Assembly (NCBI RefSeq): GCF_000220505.1
Contig: NZ_AFPJ01000045.1
Span: forward strand, 1-45,342
Direction: 5' to 3'
Origin: Microbulbifer agarilyticus S89
Lineage (GTDB): Bacteria; Pseudomonadota; Gammaproteobacteria; Pseudomonadales; Cellvibrionaceae
DNA length: 45,342 bases
Every line of letters begins with the position of its first letter. Position 1 is the first letter of the stretch. Shown piece after piece: positions 36,216 to 45,227 of the stretch. Below the pieces are notes generated by a model that was given only the letters and a program-made list of their open reading frames with translations, had not been told where the DNA came from and made no database searches. The translations under genes were made by a program, and so were the position numbers.

Positions 36216-37571
36216 ATGCAAGACACAAAAATAACCTGGGGACAGGCAATGCGGGTTTATCTCAAACCCAAAGTGCTGGCCATGTTTTTCCTCGGCTTTT
36301 CTGCCGGGCTGCCATTCCTGCTGGTGTTTTCTACCTTGGCGGCGTGGCTCACAGATTATGGAGTGAGCCGAACCACCATCGGTTTCTTTGGCCTAGTCGG
36401 CCTTACTTATTCCGTCAAGTTTGCGTGGGCGCCGGTGATCGATCATCTGCGTATCCCTTTCTTTAACGGCATGTTGGGAAAACGCCGCAGCTGGTTGCTG
36501 TTATCGCAACTAGGAATTGCCCTGTGTCTGTTTTTTCTCGCCAATCTCAATCCGCAGCTTGCCCTGACGAAAATTGCACTGATCGCCGTGGCTGTTGCCT
36601 TTTGTGCCGCATCTCAGGACGTCGTAATTGACGCATTTCGTATTGAATCCGCCAGTGAAGAACTGCAGGGCGCCATGGCGGCCAATTATGTGTTCGGCTA
36701 TCGAGTGGCGTTACTGGTCGCCGGCGGGGGTGCATTGTACATTGCCGATATAGCCGACTGGTCAACTTCCTATCTCAGCATGGCGGCGCTGATGGGGGTG
36801 GGCATCATCACCACACTCCTAGTTGCCGAACCGGATCATACCAAGGCGGCGGAATTGGCGAAGCCGTTTGAGCGCGCGTGGATTGAGCGCATCTGGGGTT
36901 CAGGCGAGCACAGTGGCCTGAAAGAGTGGTTTGTAAAAGCGGTTATCTGCCCGGTTATTGATTTCTTCAAGCGCAACGGGCGCTTTGCCCTGATCCTTTT
37001 GCTGTTGATCGGTGTTTATCGCGTTAGCGACCTCGCCATGGGCGTTATGGCTAACCCGTTTTATCTGGATCTGGGCTTTTCGAAATCAGACATTTTCCAG
37101 ATCGTGAAGGTCTTTGGTTTCTTCTTTTCCATTCTTGGTGCCTACCTCGGCGGCTTGCTGGTCGTGCACTACGGCATTATGCGCCCATTGATCCTGGGGG
37201 CGGTGATGGTGGCCGCGACCAATCTGCTGTTTGCCCACATGGCCCAGATTGGCCCGGACAAGAATTGGCTGGCGATCCTGATCAGTGCGGACAATGTCAG
37301 CGCGGGTATTTCCAATACGGTGTTTATTGCCTACCTGTCCAGCCTGGTGAATCAGGAATACACGGCTACCCAATACGCCCTGTTCAGCTCGCTAATGACC
37401 CTGCCGGGCAAATTCATCAGCGGTTTCTCCGGAATTGTGGTGGACACCCAGGGGTACTCCCTGTTTTTCACTTATGCCGCGATTCTCGGGATACCAGCGA
37501 TCCTGTTGGCGATTTATGTCTGGTGGCGGGACAACCACAAGGCGGCAGAGGGTGACCCGACAACCAGTTAG
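36216..37571 (+). CDS. ampG: AmpG family muropeptide permease
   Basis: AmpG imports GlcNAc-anhydroMurNAc peptides, the substrates on which AmpD acts. The 451-residue MFS protein has 12 predicted helices with family segments FSAGLPFLLVFSTLAAWL, VKFAWAPVIDHLRIPFF, GKRRSWLL, AASQDVVIDAFRIE and ANYVFGYRVALL. Late helices contain YLSSLVNQEYTATQYALFSSLMTLPGKFISGFSG, highly typical of AmpG. ATG 36216 follows a GGAAGAAGAG-rich leader. Its proximity to ampD-ampE, 3 kb upstream, groups the recycling pathway. Confidence 0.93.
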   Translation: MQDTKITWGQAMRVYLKPKVLAMFFLGFSAGLPFLLVFSTLAAWLTDYGVSRTTIGFFGLVGLTYSVKFAWAPVIDHLRIPFFNGMLGKRRSWLLLSQLGIALCLFFLANLNPQLALTKIALIAVAVAFCAASQDVVIDAFRIESASEELQGAMAANYVFGYRVALLVAGGGALYIADIADWSTSYLSMAALMGVGIITTLLVAEPDHTKAAELAKPFERAWIERIWGSGEHSGLKEWFVKAVICPVIDFFKRNGRFALILLLLIGVYRVSDLAMGVMANPFYLDLGFSKSDIFQIVKVFGFFFSILGAYLGGLLVVHYGIMRPLILGAVMVAATNLLFAHMAQIGPDKNWLAILISADNVSAGISNTVFIAYLSSLVNQEYTATQYALFSSLMTLPGKFISGFSGIVVDTQGYSLFFTYAAILGIPAILLAIYVWWRDNHKAAEGDPTTS

Positions 37572-37585
37572 CAATGCTGCGTCCG

Positions 37586-37894
37586 TCATGGCCGCCAGAG
37601 AAATTGTTCCAGGTCGACTTTGCCGCGTACCAGCGAGATGCCCTCGGCCTCCAGCCTGCTCTTCTGCCGCTGATATCCCGGTTCCGGGAGAGAAATCTTT
37701 CCCTGCGCGTTGAGAACCCGGTGCCAGGGCAGGGTGGTGTCGCGCGGCAGCTTACGCAGCGTCTGTCCCACCAGTCTGGCCGCCCTCGGCAAGCCGGCCA
37801 TCTCCGCCAATCCCCCGTAAGTCACCACGCGGCCCTCTGGGACCTGGGCGAGTGTAAGGCAGATGCGAGTTGTGGCATCATTGTTTGCTGACAT
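37586..37894 (-). CDS. Alkyltransferase-like protein (MGMT family, non-catalytic)
   Basis: ATL proteins bind O6-alkylguanine in DNA and hand it to nucleotide excision repair. The 102-residue product has the MGMT DNA-binding core (VPEGRVVTYGGLAEMAGLPRAARLVGQTLR), and the active-site motif reads PWHRV instead of PCHRV. Trp thus replaces the alkyl-acceptor Cys, which defines the ATL subgroup. ATG 37894 gives a normal ATL length; longer in-frame starts reach 37975. It converges on ampG with 14 bases between stops. Confidence 0.92.
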   Translation of the reverse strand: MSANNDATTRICLTLAQVPEGRVVTYGGLAEMAGLPRAARLVGQTLRKLPRDTTLPWHRVLNAQGKISLPEPGYQRQKSRLEAEGISLVRGKVDLEQFLWRP

Positions 37895-38007
37895 TGGTTT
37901 CTGCATCCGGTTGTACTGAATGTTTGGAAACTGTTTTTCTTTTCGCCGAACCCCTGAATTATTAGTTTCTCGCAATTAATAATGTCAAGCTATTGGAAGG
38001 TCGTTTC

Positions 38008-39108
38008 GTGCTGTCTGTTGTGCCCCGTTTTCCCGTTTTTTCCGCGAATTTTTTCTCTTTTTTTGCAATAAGTTGGCTGAAAGTTGCGCCTGAGTTCCTT
38101 GTTGCCGCTTTCCTCGTCGCTGGTTTCCTTGTCGTGCCCGCCGCACACGCAGGTGTGCTGAGCCTGGCCAATGGCGACCGCATTTATGGCGAGCTGGTGA
38201 TCGTGGAGAAGGACCATGTGATCTGGCGTTCGGAAACCTTTGGCGATATTACGGTGGAGAAAGCCAAGATTCTGTCGCTGGAAACCGATAAGGACCTGAA
38301 GATTGCTGGGCGCGATGAACCCTGCGCGCTTGCTGGTCACCGTCGCCAGCAGTGGGAACTGTACTGCGATGAAGGCGCTGGTTGGGTGATGGATTTCCCC
38401 GCCATCGATCGCGCCGAGCCCTACGTGAATTTTGTCGGTAACCCAATCGTCTTCCACGGCAATGTATCCGCGGCAGGGGTGTTCGAGGACGGCAACCGCG
38501 ACCGGCAGGACTGGGACGTCAACGTGAACTTTGATGTGCGCCACGGTGATTTTCATCACCTGATTGGCACCCAGTACCAGAACCAGAAAAACCCCGAAAT
38601 TGATGATCTGGAAAAGTACCGGCTGAGCTACGACCTGCGCTGGATCTTTGCCGAGAAATGGTTCGCCGCCGGCAACAGCGCGTTGCTACATGAGGAAGCG
38701 CGCAACCTGGACCTCAGCACCACACTGGGTCTCGGCCTGGGTTACCTGTTTTTCGACACGGACAAAGCCGCGCTCTCCATCCAGGGTGGTGTGAGTAGCC
38801 TGCAGGATGAGTACATTGACCCGAGCCTCAGTGAAGACTCGGGCAAGCGTTACGCTGCGGGCCGATCCGCGTGGGATTTCCGCTACAAGTTCGATTTGGG
38901 CCCCGAGGTGTATTACAACCAGGAGGTTCTGCAGTCGTTTGAAAGCAGTGACGACTACCAGAGCACTGCGGAAATTGGCGTGCGCACGCCGCTGGTGAAG
39001 GGCATTTTGATGGAGGTCAAATATGCCTGGCAGTATGACAATACGCCTTCCATCGACAGCGAAAAGCAGGATACAAAAGTGACGGTTGGAGTGGGCTATT
39101 CCTGGTAA
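38008..39108 (+). CDS. DUF481 family outer-membrane-type protein
   Basis: The product is 366 residues. A long hydrophobic N-terminus ends in a signal-peptide-like segment (FLVVPAAHAG). A short SH3-like or LSM-like domain follows (LSLANGDRIYGELVIVEKDHVIWRSETFGDI, about 50-90), then a DUF481 beta-barrel-like region with alternating aromatic strands, closing at ...VTVGVGYSW with the terminal aromatic residue typical of outer-membrane proteins. GTG 38008 is chosen because GGAAGG stands seven bases upstream. The n-region before the signal core is unusually long, so the start could lie further inside. Function unknown. Confidence 0.8.
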   Translation: MLSVVPRFPVFSANFFSFFAISWLKVAPEFLVAAFLVAGFLVVPAAHAGVLSLANGDRIYGELVIVEKDHVIWRSETFGDITVEKAKILSLETDKDLKIAGRDEPCALAGHRRQQWELYCDEGAGWVMDFPAIDRAEPYVNFVGNPIVFHGNVSAAGVFEDGNRDRQDWDVNVNFDVRHGDFHHLIGTQYQNQKNPEIDDLEKYRLSYDLRWIFAEKWFAAGNSALLHEEARNLDLSTTLGLGLGYLFFDTDKAALSIQGGVSSLQDEYIDPSLSEDSGKRYAAGRSAWDFRYKFDLGPEVYYNQEVLQSFESSDDYQSTAEIGVRTPLVKGILMEVKYAWQYDNTPSIDSEKQDTKVTVGVGYSW

Positions 39109-39186
39109 ACCGATTCCTGGTAAAACCGTTCGCATAAGAATAACAGGCTCGATATACCGAGCCATCGACATGAGTGCTGAGAGTTT

Positions 39187-39948
39187 ATGAAGATTGAAAA
39201 TAGCGTTGTGGTGATTACCGGTGGTGGTCAGGGTTTGGGGCGTGCCATGGCCGAACACCTTGCCAAACAGGGTGCACGCCTTGCCTTGCTGGACGTGAAT
39301 CAGGAAGCGCTGGACCAGAGCGTCGCTGCCTGCGAGGCCCTGGGCGCAGAGGCCCGCAGCTACCAGGTGGATGTCACCAGTGAAGAGGCAGTCGACCAGT
39401 GTTTTGCGGCAATCACCGCGGACTTTGGTGCCCTCGATGTGCTGGTGAACAACGCCGGTATCATGCGCGACGGTATGCTGCTAAAGGTGAAAGACGGCAA
39501 GGTGACCGATCGTATGTCGCTGTCACAGTGGCAATCGGTCATCGACGTCAATCTCACCGGGGTGTTCCTGTGTGGCCGCGCCGCCGCCGGCATCATGGCC
39601 GAGCGGGGCAACGGCGGTGTCATCATCAATATCTCCAGCGTCTCCCGTGCCGGCAACATGGGGCAGACCAACTACTCTGCGTCCAAAGCGGGGGTTGCGA
39701 CCATGAGCGTGACCTGGGCCCGCGAGCTGGGGCGCTACGGGGTGCGTGTTGCGGCCATCGCTCCCGGGTTTATTGGTACCGAGATGGTGGCGCAGATGCG
39801 CCCGGAAATCCTCGACGGCCTGATCAAGCAGGTCCCCCTGCGCCGTATCGGCGAACCGGACGAAGTGGCCAGCACCGTGGCGTTTATCATCGAGAACGAC
39901 TATCTCTCTGGCCGGGTAATTGAAATTGATGGCGGCGCCCGCATCTAA
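39187..39948 (+). CDS. SDR family oxidoreductase (FabG-like)
   Basis: This 253-residue classical short-chain dehydrogenase has the cofactor motif TGGGQGLG near residue 11, NNAGIM, the catalytic Ser in [10 protein letters not shown], and YSASK with Tyr and Lys. The C-terminal region GFIGTEM and [14 protein letters not shown] is typical of 3-oxoacyl-ACP reductases (FabG), but the gene lies outside any fatty-acid cluster and its substrate is unknown. An in-frame insertion ([12 protein letters not shown]) between NNAGIMRDG and the next helix is seen in a subset of FabG-like enzymes. Confidence 0.88.
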   Translation: MKIENSVVVITGGGQGLGRAMAEHLAKQGARLALLDVNQEALDQSVAACEALGAEARSYQVDVTSEEAVDQCFAAITADFGALDVLVNNAGIMRDGMLLKVKDGKVTDRMSLSQWQSVIDVNLTGVFLCGRAAAGIMAERGNGGVIINISSVSRAGNMGQTNYSASKAGVATMSVTWARELGRYGVRVAAIAPGFIGTEMVAQMRPEILDGLIKQVPLRRIGEPDEVASTVAFIIENDYLSGRVIEIDGGARI

Positions 39949-40029
39949 TTACCTCCTGTAACCATTCCCAGGCGCTTGTAATCGCAGTTCGCAATATTGT
40001 TAGCAAGCGCTTCTTCAGAGACTCTCGCC

Positions 40030-40512
40030 ATGCGCCCATTCCTGCTGCTGTTTATCATCATGCCCATCCTGGAGATGTGGGTACTGATCCGTGTGGGTGA
40101 GGAAATCGGTGCACTACCGACCATTGGCCTGGTGCTGCTGACCGCCGTGGTCGGGTTGGCGCTGCTGAAACGGCAGGGGCTGTCCACCATCTTGCGGGCC
40201 CAGCAAAAGATGGCCGTGGGTGAGCTGCCCGCGCAGGAAATGGCCGAGGGCATATTCCTCGCCGTCGGTGGCGCATTGCTGCTTACCCCCGGGTTTATTA
40301 CCGACGCCATTGGCTTTGCCTGCCTGATCCCGGGGATTCGCCACTTGTTTCTGGGTAAGCTGCTCAGCCATGTCGTGGTGGTGCGTGGCCCCGGTCACCC
40401 GCCGGGCGGCGACCATGCACCCGGCTCCCAAGCCCAGCCGGGGAAAAACCGCCCCCACGATGTTATCGAGGGTGATTTCAAGCGCGAAGACGACGACAAA
40501 ACCCCTCGTTAA
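40030..40512 (+). CDS. fxsA: FxsA family membrane protein
   Basis: FxsA is a small inner-membrane protein next to groESL in many gammaproteobacteria; overproduction in E. coli relieves phage T7 exclusion by F, but its normal role is unclear. The 160-residue product has about three to four helices (LLLFIIMPILEMWVLI, PTIGLVLLTAVVGLALL, FLAVGGALLLTPGFITDAIG). The G-LLLTPGFITD signature and an RxGLS segment are diagnostic. The hydrophilic tail is variable. ATG 40030 fits; the frame is open to 39997. Confidence 0.9.
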   Translation: MRPFLLLFIIMPILEMWVLIRVGEEIGALPTIGLVLLTAVVGLALLKRQGLSTILRAQQKMAVGELPAQEMAEGIFLAVGGALLLTPGFITDAIGFACLIPGIRHLFLGKLLSHVVVVRGPGHPPGGDHAPGSQAQPGKNRPHDVIEGDFKREDDDKTPR

Positions 40513-40597
40513 TGCTGGTTTTTTGAGCAGTTTTGTTGCCGTCGGGCCCACGCTGCTGCAATCCTGAAAATTTCTACGGGTTTTTTTCGCCGCCGCC

Positions 40598-40627
40598 GTT
40601 GAAATCCCACTTTCCCTCCCACATATA
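40598..40627 (+). promoter_or_regulatory. Sigma32-type heat-shock promoter for groES-groEL
   Basis: GTTGAAA (40598-40604), a 13-base spacer and CCCACATATA (40618-40627) resemble the RpoH consensus CTTGAAA-N(13-14)-CCCCATNTA. It lies about 110 bases upstream of groES, leaving a substantial leader. No CIRCE inverted repeat is seen, as expected in gammaproteobacteria. Confidence 0.6.
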
Positions 40628-40745
40628 CCTTCCACCTAGATTTTCCCTGCGCCCGAAGCTCGCGCGCAGGAACGGAGCCCGCCTCACCTATGGGGCAGGC
40701 CCAAATGTAAATGCAACCCTAAAACGACTCATTGGAGAGCAATCC

Positions 40746-41039
40746 ATGAAAATTCGTCCTTTACACGACCGTGTAGTCGTACGCCGTAAGGAAGAAGAAC
40801 AGAAAACTGCCGGTGGCATCGTTCTGCCTGGCGCAGCGAAAGAAAAACCAAACCAGGGCGAAGTGGTTGCCGTGGGCGAAGGCAAGCAGCTGGACAACGG
40901 TGACGTTCGTGCACTGTCCGTAAAAGTGGGTGACACCGTTGTATTCGGCCGCTACGCCGACAGCAACACCCTCAAGGTGGACGGCGAAGAGCTGATCATC
41001 ATGAGCGAAGGCGACATCTACGGCGTACTGGAAGGCTAA
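40746..41039 (+). CDS. groES: Co-chaperonin GroES
   Basis: GroES is the heptameric lid of the GroEL chaperonin. The 97-residue product equals the E. coli length and shows [18 protein letters not shown], the mobile-loop segment [31 protein letters not shown] and the end [16 protein letters not shown] 40746 has GGAGAG eight bases upstream. groEL follows after 87 bases. Confidence 0.98.
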   Translation: MKIRPLHDRVVVRRKEEEQKTAGGIVLPGAAKEKPNQGEVVAVGEGKQLDNGDVRALSVKVGDTVVFGRYADSNTLKVDGEELIIMSEGDIYGVLEG

Positions 41040-41114
41040 GCCCCGAGTTTAGCTTCAGCTAACTCTGACTAGTTCTCACTAGCTCCAGTGTTAGGCAACC
41101 ACGAACAGAATTGA

Positions 41115-42773
<1,659 letters not shown>

Positions 42774-42794
42774 GCCAGCCTTACCGGTCTATCG

Positions 42795-42825
42795 AAAAAA
42801 GCCCCGCATTTGCGGGGCTTTTTTT
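42795..42825. terminator. Shared terminator between groEL and intI
   Basis: AAAAAAGCCCCGCA/TGCGGGGCTTTTTTT with a two- to three-base loop: T-run on the plus strand for groEL and A-run (T-run on the minus strand) for intI, whose stop is 16 bases away. Confidence 0.88.
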
Positions 42826-42840
42826 ATGGGTAAAAACTCT

Positions 42841-43878
42841 TCAGCTGGCAATAGAGTATACGGAGCGATTCTCTTCGATACCTCGATTGGGTGATAGTCG
42901 ATCGACAGGGCTCAATACGCCTTTCCCCCCTCTATTGACAACATGTGTATAAATCTCTGTTGTAGCGATATCCGAATGGCCGAGTAACTCTTGAATCGTG
43001 CGTAAATCGTAACCCGCTTCCAAAAGGTGCGTTGCAAAACTATGTCGGAATGCGTGAGCCCGTGCCGGTTTGTTAACACCCGCCGCCCTAACAGCCTTGC
43101 GGATATGTTTAGAAAGCGCTGTAGCATGCAAATGATGACGACGCAGTTCGCCACTTCGAGGGCAGGGACCAATACGGGATGATGGGAACAAGAACTGCCA
43201 ACCTGTATCTCTGGCTGCGTTGGGGTATTTCCGGGCGAGAGCGTCAGGCAAATAGACGTCCCCATAACCCGCAGCGATATCCTCTGCGTGGAGCAGCTTC
43301 ACACGCTCGATTTGGCGCTCCAATAATGGAATAAGTGCTTGCGGCAACATAGTTGTACGATCTTTGTTGCCTTTGCCGCTGCGCACCAAAATGTTATTAC
43401 TACCAAAATCGATGTCTTTCACCCGAAGTGCAAGGAGCTCTGCGCTTCGTAGACCCGTACCGTACATTAATTCGACCATAAGCCGCGGCGTGCGCTCTAG
43501 CTGTGACAAAATAGCCTGTATTTCAGTGCGGCTATACACAATTGGCAGGCGGCGATACTGCCTTGCGGGTTTGAAGTTCAAGCCCTCAAGGCTTACGCCA
43601 AAATAGCGTTTGTACAAATAGACGAGCGCATTTAGCGCAATCTTTTGTGTATTTACCGAGCAAAATTTATCCACTGATAAATTACTGAGAAATTCCTCTA
43701 CTTCAACGACACCAAGCTCTTTTGGGTGGCGAAGTTTGTGAAAGTGGATAAATCGCTTTATCCAATGCACGTACGTCTGCTCCGTACGATAGGCGAGCCC
43801 AGCCTCACGAATATGCCGCCTTAAAGAGGTTACAAACCTTGAGGAGGATTTCTCAATAGTGTGTCGGATGTCATCCAT
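42841..43878 (-). CDS. intI: Integron integrase IntI
   Basis: IntI is the tyrosine recombinase that inserts and excises gene cassettes at attI and attC. The 345-residue product has the N-terminal SAM-like core-binding domain (about 14-100, with YRTEQTYVHWIKRFIHFH). Catalytic residues are Arg144 (GTGLRSAEL), Lys in SGKGNKDR, His275-x-x-Arg278 (HAFRHSFATHLLE), His301 (LLGHSDIATT) and Tyr310 (TEIYTHV). The integron-specific extra domain is present at about 198-255 (LHAEDIAAGYGDVYLPDALARKY to GELRRHHLH). ATG 43878 has AGGGG six bases upstream; TTG 43884 would abut the same site and is unlikely. It reads away from the cassettes, the standard integron layout, and appears intact. Confidence 0.96.
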   Translation of the reverse strand: MDDIRHTIEKSSSRFVTSLRRHIREAGLAYRTEQTYVHWIKRFIHFHKLRHPKELGVVEVEEFLSNLSVDKFCSVNTQKIALNALVYLYKRYFGVSLEGLNFKPARQYRRLPIVYSRTEIQAILSQLERTPRLMVELMYGTGLRSAELLALRVKDIDFGSNNILVRSGKGNKDRTTMLPQALIPLLERQIERVKLLHAEDIAAGYGDVYLPDALARKYPNAARDTGWQFLFPSSRIGPCPRSGELRRHHLHATALSKHIRKAVRAAGVNKPARAHAFRHSFATHLLEAGYDLRTIQELLGHSDIATTEIYTHVVNRGGKGVLSPVDRLSPNRGIEENRSVYSIAS

Positions 43879-43895
43879 GGCCAACCCCTACATAA

Positions 43896-43911
43896 CTGTT
43901 TTTATATACAG
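43896..43911 (-). promoter_or_regulatory. LexA box upstream of intI
   Basis: CTGTTTTTATATACAG has perfect CTGT and ACAG ends separated by eight AT-only bases, the gammaproteobacterial LexA operator form. It lies 17 bases before the intI ATG and overlaps the presumed -10. A minus-strand TTGACT (43931-43936) with a 17-base spacer could be the -35 of the intI promoter. SOS control of intI is known in Vibrio and class 1 integrons. Confidence 0.88.
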
Positions 43912-43989
43912 TAGTTATGGTGAGTCCCGTAGTCAATAGCCGAAATATGAAGCGAAGTCTCCTATTTCCAGAATCAAACCTGTAAGTCA

Positions 43990-44017
43990 TTGACTTTTAA
44001 GGCTGTTGAAATATGCT
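43990..44017 (+). promoter_or_regulatory. Candidate cassette promoter Pc
   Basis: TTGACT (43990-43995), a 16-base spacer and TATGCT (44012-44017) point into the cassette array from between intI and the insertion site. Each element departs from consensus (one and two bases), similar in strength class to known Pc promoters. It would give a leader of about 175 bases before the first cassette. Confidence 0.5.
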
Positions 44018-44190
44018 CAATAGCCTACGGATGAATTAGCCGACCGAAGCCAGAGTCTTTATATTTCAGATGAATTTCGTGCCATCGGCAGCTTTCCCAT
44101 TGATTTGAAATGAATTTTCATAGGGAGCGAATCTCTGGCTCTAGAAATAGCTGCCAAAAATATATAAAGCCTTAGGCTTATGAATAAACT

Positions 44191-44197
44191 GTTATAA
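44191..44197 (+). other. attI: attI/cassette 1 junction (recombination core GTTATAA)
   Basis: GTTATAA is the exact complement of TTATAAC at the other end of cassette 1 (44601-44607), as required when a cassette's own attC is split by integration. The crossover would be between G44191 and T44192. It departs from the GTTRRRY consensus at the fifth and last bases, but the matching partner makes it convincing. The attI site itself lies in the bases to the left; I cannot define its left edge. Apart from Pc, no gene is seen in 43912-44190. Confidence 0.75.
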
Positions 44198-44200
44198 GTC

Positions 44201-44596
44201 ATGAAAACCAGGATTATCGTATCTCTACTTTTAGTTCCTTCGTTAGTACTGGCAGGTGGCGATAGTAGGGAGGTAAGTCTGAAATCTCTCTTTCAAACTG
44301 CCGAGAATACTTATGTACTCAAGTATGTAGAAGGAGGTGGGGTAGATGTCTCCACGCTGCATTTGTCGTACGATGCAGAGCGATATAGCAAGTATGCAAG
44401 ATTTCTAACCCAGGAAAGATTTGATCAGGCGATAAGCCTATTAAATAGGCAGTTAGCTAGTAAGCAGGTAGTATATTTAGGTTCCTTTGGTGGTGGACCA
44501 TGCCTAGTTGATAAGGCCAAGCAAGTCTATCGTAGTGATGCATTAGATATTTACGAAGGTGGTCGCGTGGTTTATGTGTTCTGCCGGTACCGCTGA
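44201..44596 (+). CDS. Cassette 1: putative secreted protein of unknown function
   Basis: The product is 131 residues. A signal peptide (about 1-18, VSLLLVPSLVLAG) precedes a mature domain with YVLKYVEGGGVDVSTLHLSYD and RFDQAISLLNRQLASKQVVYLGSFGGGPCLVDKA, and it ends FCRYR. The two cysteines could form a disulfide in the periplasm. I recognise no family. The ATG is only four bases beyond the recombination core (nine bases past the crossover) with no Shine-Dalgarno sequence of its own. Composition is clearly AT-richer than the core genes, consistent with acquired DNA. Confidence 0.8.
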   Translation: MKTRIIVSLLLVPSLVLAGGDSREVSLKSLFQTAENTYVLKYVEGGGVDVSTLHLSYDAERYSKYARFLTQERFDQAISLLNRQLASKQVVYLGSFGGGPCLVDKAKQVYRSDALDIYEGGRVVYVFCRYR

Positions 44597-44600
44597 AAAC

Positions 44601-44745
44601 TTATAACAAAGCCGGGCAACTAGGCTCCGGGCCTTCGGCCCTCCGCGGGACAGCTTACCTTGTGCACCTTTTGCGCAGGTCGCTGTGCTCCCATTTTTGC
44701 GCAAAATGCGCACAAGGTAAGCTGCCCCTGCCGGCGGCGTTAAGC
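44601..44745 (+). other. attC: attC recombination site of cassette 1
   Basis: A 145-bp imperfect palindrome runs from TTATAAC (44601-44607) to GTTAAGC (44739-44745), beginning TAACAAAGC and ending GGCGTTA much like Vibrio repeats. Inner stems are CAGCTTACCTTGTGC (44651-44665) with its complement at 44710-44724, and TTTTGCGCA (44669-44677) with 44698-44706, around a loop at 44678-44697. The site ends with the G of cassette 1 joined to the TTAAGC of cassette 2. Confidence 0.92.
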
Positions 44746-44762
44746 TAAGGAGAGCATTGACC

Positions 44763-45227
44763 ATGAGAGTATTCTTTTCAGCAATTTTATGCTTTTTTTC
44801 GGTGTTCGCTCAAGCAGATGAAAAGGGTGAAGTTTTCAATTTCATAGAATCCTTTTATATGGAATTCAATCGTACGTCTGATCCAAAAAGTATTGCGGCC
44901 TTTTTTGCAGACTCTCCAGTGTTTTTTCTTGGCGAGCAGCCGGCAGTCTCAAAGAGTCAAGACTTTGCACCTAGAATGGTTGAATTACTTCGGGATAGCA
45001 TGGCTATAAAAGAATTCCCATATACTGGCGTGGAAATTGAATTCGCCAAAGTGTCGAAGGATGGCTCTGCAACCGCAGCGGTCATCTTCAAGAGATCAAA
45101 ATCCAACCATAAGTATCAGAAAGCTGCGTGCAATATTTTTTCCTTAGCAAAGCTAGGCGGGAAGTGGAAAATTTTAGGCTGGTCTACACATTCCACGGTT
45201 CAGGAAGATCGTTGTACCTGGGCATAG
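44763..45227 (+). CDS. Cassette 2: putative secreted NTF2/SnoaL-like protein
   Basis: The product is 154 residues. A signal peptide (about 1-18, FFSAILCFFSVFAQA) precedes a domain whose pattern suits the NTF2-like fold: a helix with VFNFIESFYMEFN, then KSIAAFFADSPVFFLGEQP, then strands VEIEFAKVSKDGSATAAVIFKR, ending KLGGKWKILGWSTH. The fold call is by eye only. Ligand or activity unknown. AAGGAG (44747-44752) precedes ATG 44763; an in-frame TTG at 44757 is also possible. The TAG stop shares its G with the first base of the next attC core. Confidence 0.8.
   Translation: MRVFFSAILCFFSVFAQADEKGEVFNFIESFYMEFNRTSDPKSIAAFFADSPVFFLGEQPAVSKSQDFAPRMVELLRDSMAIKEFPYTGVEIEFAKVSKDGSATAAVIFKRSKSNHKYQKAACNIFSLAKLGGKWKILGWSTHSTVQEDRCTWA

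Noticed and set aside
44005-44011. GTTGAAA as the attI recombination core
   Set aside because: It approximates GTTRRRY, but it is not complementary to the 5' end of the first attC, whereas GTTATAA at 44191 is exactly so.
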